Assembly (NCBI GenBank): GCA_030141605.1
Contig: JAQGDQ010000001.1
Coordinates: 1,118,001-1,182,000 of the forward strand
DNA length: 64,000 nucleotides
Source of the DNA: Tubiluchus corallicola
Lineage: Eukaryota; Priapulida; Priapulimorpha; Priapulimorphida; Tubiluchidae
Reading direction: 5' to 3'
In this document: piece after piece, positions 59,352 to 64,000 of the stretch
Numbering within the stretch: position 1 is the first letter of the stretch
How the letters are laid out: every line of letters starts with the position of its first letter
Program-made: the position numbers and the translations under genes
The notes under the pieces: model-generated
Seen by the model: the letters and a program-made list of their open reading frames with translations, nothing else
Database searches by the model: none
What the model was told of the DNA's origin: nothing

Positions 59352-59453
59352 GTTAACTCATTGTAAGTTGTGCTAAGTTAATTTAAGCTAAGTTAGTTAA
59401 GTAAACTTATGTTAACTTAATTATGATTAATTAACTAACTTAACTTAAGTTAA
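59352..59453. repeat. TTAAGTTAA-rich fold-back
   Basis: Repeated AAGTTA and TAACTT words in both orientations form a self-complementary stretch ending CTTAACTTAAGTTAAG. Confidence 0.5.
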
Positions 59454-61376
59454 GAACTGAACACAAAATTTCGCATTTAGCACAAAGATATGCGTACTTT
59501 GGAGTTACATATCGACTATTAAAACACGCACGCCCATTTCATCCACACACGCACGTACTCAGAGGAAATTGCATTAAAAGCTCTAATACGTTTTTCAATT
59601 ATTAGTGAATAAAAAACAGCATTGCTTAATATATATCATCTTAACTGCAAGATTATAAACAATTAATGATCGAACAAACTAAGAATTATGGTCTGTAAAC
59701 GAATGTTGAGCGAATGGCAGGAATATTTAAAAGTCGGGCCAGAGCCAGGAGCAACTGAGCCTGAGGAAAGTAAGATCCTTTCTTTCAGCCAAGTTTGTTT
59801 CAGAAAAAAAGTAATTGTAGGTTTATTCCGTCACACTTGAGTACTCGACGTAGACGTTTCCAGATATCACTATTGTCAAAACGAAGCTAAATAAGTTTGT
59901 TTAAACCTAGATTCATTTTATCACGACGACGATGCAATTATAAAAGTTTATTGAGATTGAGAGATATCATAAAACCTTTTGTGTTGTAAGTTATTGAGTT
60001 TACAGGGCATTGTTCTGCGTTTATACAATATCGTCTGCGGGTTTGTCTACTGTCGTCTTACAGAGCGAAAACACTGACGCTGGGGAAATACCTTATATTT
60101 TCGTAAGGTAAACTCCATAGGATATTACATAAAATATTTATACACCACGTCAAGCTTATGGTGCAAAGCGTTAAGCGCGCAATGTTTTTTGGCTGATACT
60201 ATATATATGGTACACTAGTTGGGCAAATACTAGGCCAGCTGGTAGTATATTTCCATTTTTATTAATTATCAATTTCCCAATTAATTATCAGTCTTTAGCG
60301 CCTTTGGGCAATTTGAATTATTCTTTACGGCAGGGCTCAGAGATCTACATTACATTTACGTGACATTACATTTATAGATTTCTCAGCTCAATAAATAATT
60401 ACATTTTGAAAAATCTAGTTCTATCTATTCTCGCAGCAAAGATGTATTGCACGATTATAATAATTTCACAAATATTTGAAAAGTGCAAACCATACACGAC
60501 AATGGTACCTGGTGAGACAAGTTAGTAAATTAAGCATCAGTTGTACGCGTATCATTATAACAGGGTTGAAATTCAATTAGCGAATTGTTTTTTAATGAAA
60601 TTGCAGCAGATTAGTAAAAAAATGATTCGATAGAGAAAGTTTGCATGGTGATCTCGTAAAATCTTAGTGTTTCACCTTGCTAATCTCTTACTGAACAACA
60701 AACCCTAAAGTTAGGTCCTATATATTTAGTGAAAAAGTAAGTGGTTTAACGCTATACCTTATTAATTAATGTAGTAGGCTACTATTTACATAAATTAGAC
60801 AGGAGCACGCTTGCGGTGCGAGGCTTATCGTGTCTTATAAAGTAAGATAAACACAGAAAGCAATGAATTTCAGCTTGTACAGCGCATGTCTTTAAAATAT
60901 TTTTTGTCAAATAACAATGAGACATTTAAATTTTGCAACATTACTCAGCGAGAGGTAGACTATGGTTTTTATAGGGAGGTAGAGTATAAATGAACACTAT
61001 ACAGTATATATACTAATACCCAGAAACGTCTTACAATTTTTGCATTAACAAGCACCCTGACACCCCTACATTCCTGACACGAAATTCACATCTCGGTTAT
61101 AACTGAACTTGAACTGAGTTCAGTTTATAACTAAACTGATATCTATTGTAACCAAACTTCGGTAATGTGTAAAACGATTATTTAATACAAAGTCTCTGTG
61201 CTGAAAAGGTGTTTTCAAACTTAAAACTTTTTAATTCACCAGTTATATTTATACTTAAATATTGGGCGTCGGTGTGTAAAAATATAATAACATCTTAATA
61301 CAGGAAATCTCCAGAAGTTCAGAATTTAGTTTCTAATTTATCACCTCGATGAGTTTAAAGGCTTACAAATGGCAAA

Positions 61377-61460
61377 AAGCAGGTAATTCTCAAGTGGTTT
61401 CAGAACAGGTATACAGGTGTAAGTTTGGGTTATTAATAAGTTCCTGAGAATCACCTGCTT
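61377..61460. repeat. Small hairpin, 16-base arms
   Basis: AAGCAGGTAATTCTCA at 61377-61392 and TGAGAATCACCTGCTT at 61445-61460 are inverted with one mismatch, around a 52-base spacer. Confidence 0.55.
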
Positions 61461-62106
61461 AACTTCAAATGCAAACGTATGCGAAAGTCTACCGTTTGTT
61501 TAATTCAAAAAATCAAGAATAAGCTTAAATGTTCATCCCCTCTTTTCCGTTTCAAATTTCAAATTTGTGTTATTTCTGCTAGCTTGGCGTATGAAAACCA
61601 CAAAGTGCATGAGCAGTGTCTCTTTTGAAGTAAAGTAAATAGCAGTTGGGATAGGAGCATTTAAGTAATCATGGGCTGTATCAGTTAATTTAACATACGT
61701 TTACTCTGAAGCAATCAAATATCTTTCTTGAAACTGTGAATTCTTCGCTGCTGTGCCACATTTGTTGTGGAAATTGCCGAAATCAGAGACTACTTGTGTT
61801 CAATTAAGAATCGAAAATAACGAAGGCTCGCTATTTTATCTAATTTTTTTCTTAACAATGGTGAGTTGCGAAACTTCTTTGACTGCATATTTATAGACAC
61901 TTCGAAAAAAGCCAGCATGTAGGTTAAAAATGGGTTTCAGCATCACTGAGAACTAAAAAATACCCCGAGCTAGCACAATAAAAGACGATGTAGAAATCGA
62001 AGCGTGAGACGAAAAAAAGGTTCTGTATTGAGGGAACCACTTATCACGAATAAAACTTCTTGATTATTTGAGATTTCAAATCCTTTCCCTTTCCACTAGG
62101 AAGCCA

Positions 62107-62311
62107 TTACATTCTTCCGGCGTTTTCATAAACAAGAAGTTTGTGTTCAGCGTCCTGGCGGTATTTGGAGAACTCTTGAGATCGTATGCAATATGCTGCA
62201 GCGATGGTGCCAAACAAGAAGAACAGTAACGTAACAATAGCTAAAAACACCCACTGTAACCATTCACATGTAGACTTTTGTACTGTATTTCTTGATGTGG
62301 TCTCTTCTAAT
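62107..62311 (-). CDS. Esterase-like last exon: transmembrane helix and tail
   Basis: Sixty-seven codons plus stop. It starts LEETTSRNTVQKSTCEWLQW, followed by a hydrophobic segment of about 20 residues and a charged tail. Acceptor TTTTCAG at 62312. Confidence 0.88.
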
Positions 62312-63094
62312 CTGAAAAGAAATAGAAGAGATTGGCATTGTGCTTTTTTACCAATTTTAAAATAAAATTTAAAACGTTTTTCTTACGTATTTATGTGTGG
62401 CTTCAATTTTCTTAAACAGCTTGCCTATCATTATCAGTGTGTAACCAAACCTGCCATTTTCCCTAAAAATGTTTTCATTTTCCAGTTTCGTCTATTCATT
62501 ACCAGTTTCGATTCGAAAGCTTGCTGAAGCTTGCTAGTCGCAAAACATAATCAGCATTATCACCAAGTTGTGTAAATGGAACAGATCAAAATGTCCTAAA
62601 GCTAAATCCATCAACAGCACAAATTTAATCTAGCCAGAAAACCTTTATTCGCTACTAGCTTACTTGGGCAGATAATTGTTCCAGAATTCGAATTTTCGTC
62701 GTCGATAACCTTTCATAGGTTGCGCTGGATACGACAGTTTCAAATATTGTTGCTCATCTCTTTCAAAGGGTTGCCATTTTATTCCTTGAATTGGGTTTCG
62801 GGTTGGTTCACTACAAAAAAAACAATATGCTAACAGGACTGTAAATTAGCCAAGGTGGTATTTACGAATGATAGCAGCACTACTAATCATCAATATGCGA
62901 AGTTTTTTAGCTAACCACAAAAAAGTTTGTATAAGTTAAAATGATGTCTTACCCATATCGTGCAAAGCTAATCCATAAATCTTGAACAAAGTTGCTGAAT
63001 AAGAAGTCTTCATCTGTAAACCCCCCAATGATATTGCTACCATATACGGGAACGCCGAAAACGTATGTGTCAATCTCGTGGTTCAGTACCATGT
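62107..63094 (-). CDS. Membrane-anchored carboxylesterase/cholinesterase-like protein (3' three exons)
   Basis: Joined exons 63094-62953, 62810-62664 and 62311-62107 (minus strand) have matching phases and GT-AG borders. The first two encode the end of a type B carboxylesterase domain: YVFGVPVYGSNIIGGFTDED, DLWISFARYGEPTRNPIQGI, KWQPFERDEQQYL and KFEFWNNYLPK. The last encodes a short linker, one transmembrane helix (WVFLAIVTLLFFLFGTIAAA) and a cytosolic tail ending LLVYENAGRM. The layout is that of neuroligin-like or other type I esterase-fold surface proteins, although the end is not a typical PDZ ligand. The catalytic Ser region is beyond the right edge. At the catalytic His position the alignment gives Asn, with His one residue later, so activity is doubtful. 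Confidence 0.88.
62664..62810 (-). CDS. Esterase-like exon: end of esterase domain
   Basis: It encodes EPTRNPIQGIKWQPFERDEQ and YRRRKFEFWNNYLPK. The W.P(F/Y)...Q.YL and FWN..LP patterns are standard for the family. Donor GTAAGC. Confidence 0.9.
62953..63094 (-). CDS. Esterase-like exon around the catalytic-His region
   Basis: It encodes MVLNHEIDTYVFGVPVYGSN and FTDEDFLFSNFVQDLWISFA. Family members have HG.E...(Y/F).FG.P; here the alignable position is Asn followed by His. The acceptor ATAATAG before 63094 has only a modest pyrimidine tract. Confidence 0.85.
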
Positions 63095-64000
63095 CTATTA
63101 TACGTAACAATAATAAGTTATTGTCAATGTTTGTACTGCATTTTGCATTGTGATGCATTCATTATGTTGTGTTGTATTTTCTGCAGTTCTTTATATTGAG
63201 CTGGGCATCACTGTACCCCGTGATTAATAAATTGTTAATTTGTGTTGTATTTGTTGCATTGCGCTGCCTTATCTCATAACTAATTGTGTATGTGTAAGCT
63301 GTAACACGTTTTGGCCTATATTGAATTTGTGGACATTAGCACACTGCTTCGTATAACATACCACTTCAAACCAAATTCTAAAATTTAATTATTTGCATGT
63401 AGGTCACATATATCAAAGAAGTCAATATTGATGGAATAAGTGATAGGTAAGTATCCATTGTTATCCACCAGCGCCGTGCATCTAGGAGAACTCATGCGCT
63501 GATTATTTTCTTGTGTGCCGTGTTCATGTTAACTCGCAAACGTAAAGGTCAAGAGTAACCTTATCCCTTACAAGGCAGATATCCGGGGGAGACGTGTAGT
63601 GCACATACCCGGAGTAGAAGCCTTGAAGGTTCAAGGACACTGGACATCGGCCATTCTTTCCACTGCTATTGAACACACTCCTCCTAGAGCTTTGAGTTGA
63701 ACTTTTTTTTCAAAAATATTTAGGTATTGCAGAATAGACGAGCTTTAAACGGCTAGGATTCTCAAAGGGTCCGAGGTAGAAACAAAAATGCGTAACATTT
63801 AATGACTCTAAAATCGTAGTAACCAGACAGCTACAGAGAAGATAGCTGGTGCACGGGCTCTGGCATTGGTATGGTTAAACAAAGCTGGTGTTATTTAAGG
63901 GCTTGAGATAGAATACAACGTAAAAATTGGGGCATCCAATCATAATTCCTTTTTAATTCGCAAACGAAGACCTTAGCAGTCACGAAATTTGCATGCAGGG
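63095..64000 (-). other. Upstream intron of the esterase-like gene; one open GC-richer block
   Basis: No further esterase exon is recognised up to the window edge. A GC-richer stretch at about 63470-63690 differs from its flanks. On the minus strand it has an open segment beginning near 63683 that reads RSVFNSSGKNGRCPVSLNLQ then GFYSGYVHYTSPPDICL before a possible GTAAGG donor. It does not resemble the esterase family and may be a repeat. Confidence 0.35.

Larger units (their letters stand above)
58331..62106. other. Intergenic region between ankyrin and esterase-like genes
   Basis: AT-rich, with short palindromic sections: TATA/ATGTATA repeats near 58468-58520, a TTAACTTAAG-rich fold-back at about 59352-59453, and a small hairpin at 61377-61460. 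No exon or RNA gene is recognised. The two flanking genes converge here, so both 3' untranslated regions lie within it. Confidence 0.55.

Overview
This is animal nuclear DNA, probably from an invertebrate. It is AT-rich, the genes are cut into many small GT-AG exons with AT-rich introns, there are no bacterial operon features, and DNA-transposon remnants are common. The main gene is a single co-orthologue of the vertebrate pair BAHCC1/TNRC18, which argues against a vertebrate. I cannot name the phylum from sequence alone.

Layout. (1) Bases 254-21858, minus strand: a type I regulatory subunit of cAMP-dependent protein kinase (PKA-RI). Six exons are visible and the 3' half runs off the left edge. 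Exon 1 is separated from the rest by a 15 kb intron full of transposon remnants (two hAT-type elements, a LINE 3' tail, microsatellites). The visible start encodes a 40-residue leader with no dimerisation/docking domain. (2) Bases 21859-27261: intergenic DNA and untranslated regions. (3) Bases 27262-50936, minus strand: the BAHCC1/TNRC18 orthologue. I could assemble it completely: 25 coding exons, phase-consistent at every junction, 2,826 codons plus stop, with a tandem Tudor module and a C-terminal BAH domain. Its first intron has a GC donor. Several introns carry MITE-like elements, two of them within 20 bases of a 5' splice site. (4) Bases 50937-57085: the divergent intergenic region before the next gene, with a TTAA-flanked element, a tandem pair of perfect cAMP response elements and a possible acidic first exon. 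(5) About 57086-58330, plus strand: an ankyrin-repeat protein. (6) Bases 58331-62106: intergenic. (7) Bases 62107-63094, minus strand: the last three exons of a membrane-anchored carboxylesterase/cholinesterase-like protein, whose upstream part is beyond the right edge.

The genes do not form a pathway. PKA-RI is a cytosolic cAMP signalling protein, the BAH/Tudor protein is a predicted chromatin reader, and the esterase-like protein is a predicted single-pass surface protein. Exon ends were set by hand from splice sites, reading phase and family similarity, so individual ends may be off by a few bases. No previously undescribed system is evident. The most unusual points are the PKA-RI start exon without a docking domain, the GC-AG intron, the transposon insertions beside splice donors, and the displaced catalytic histidine of the esterase-like protein.
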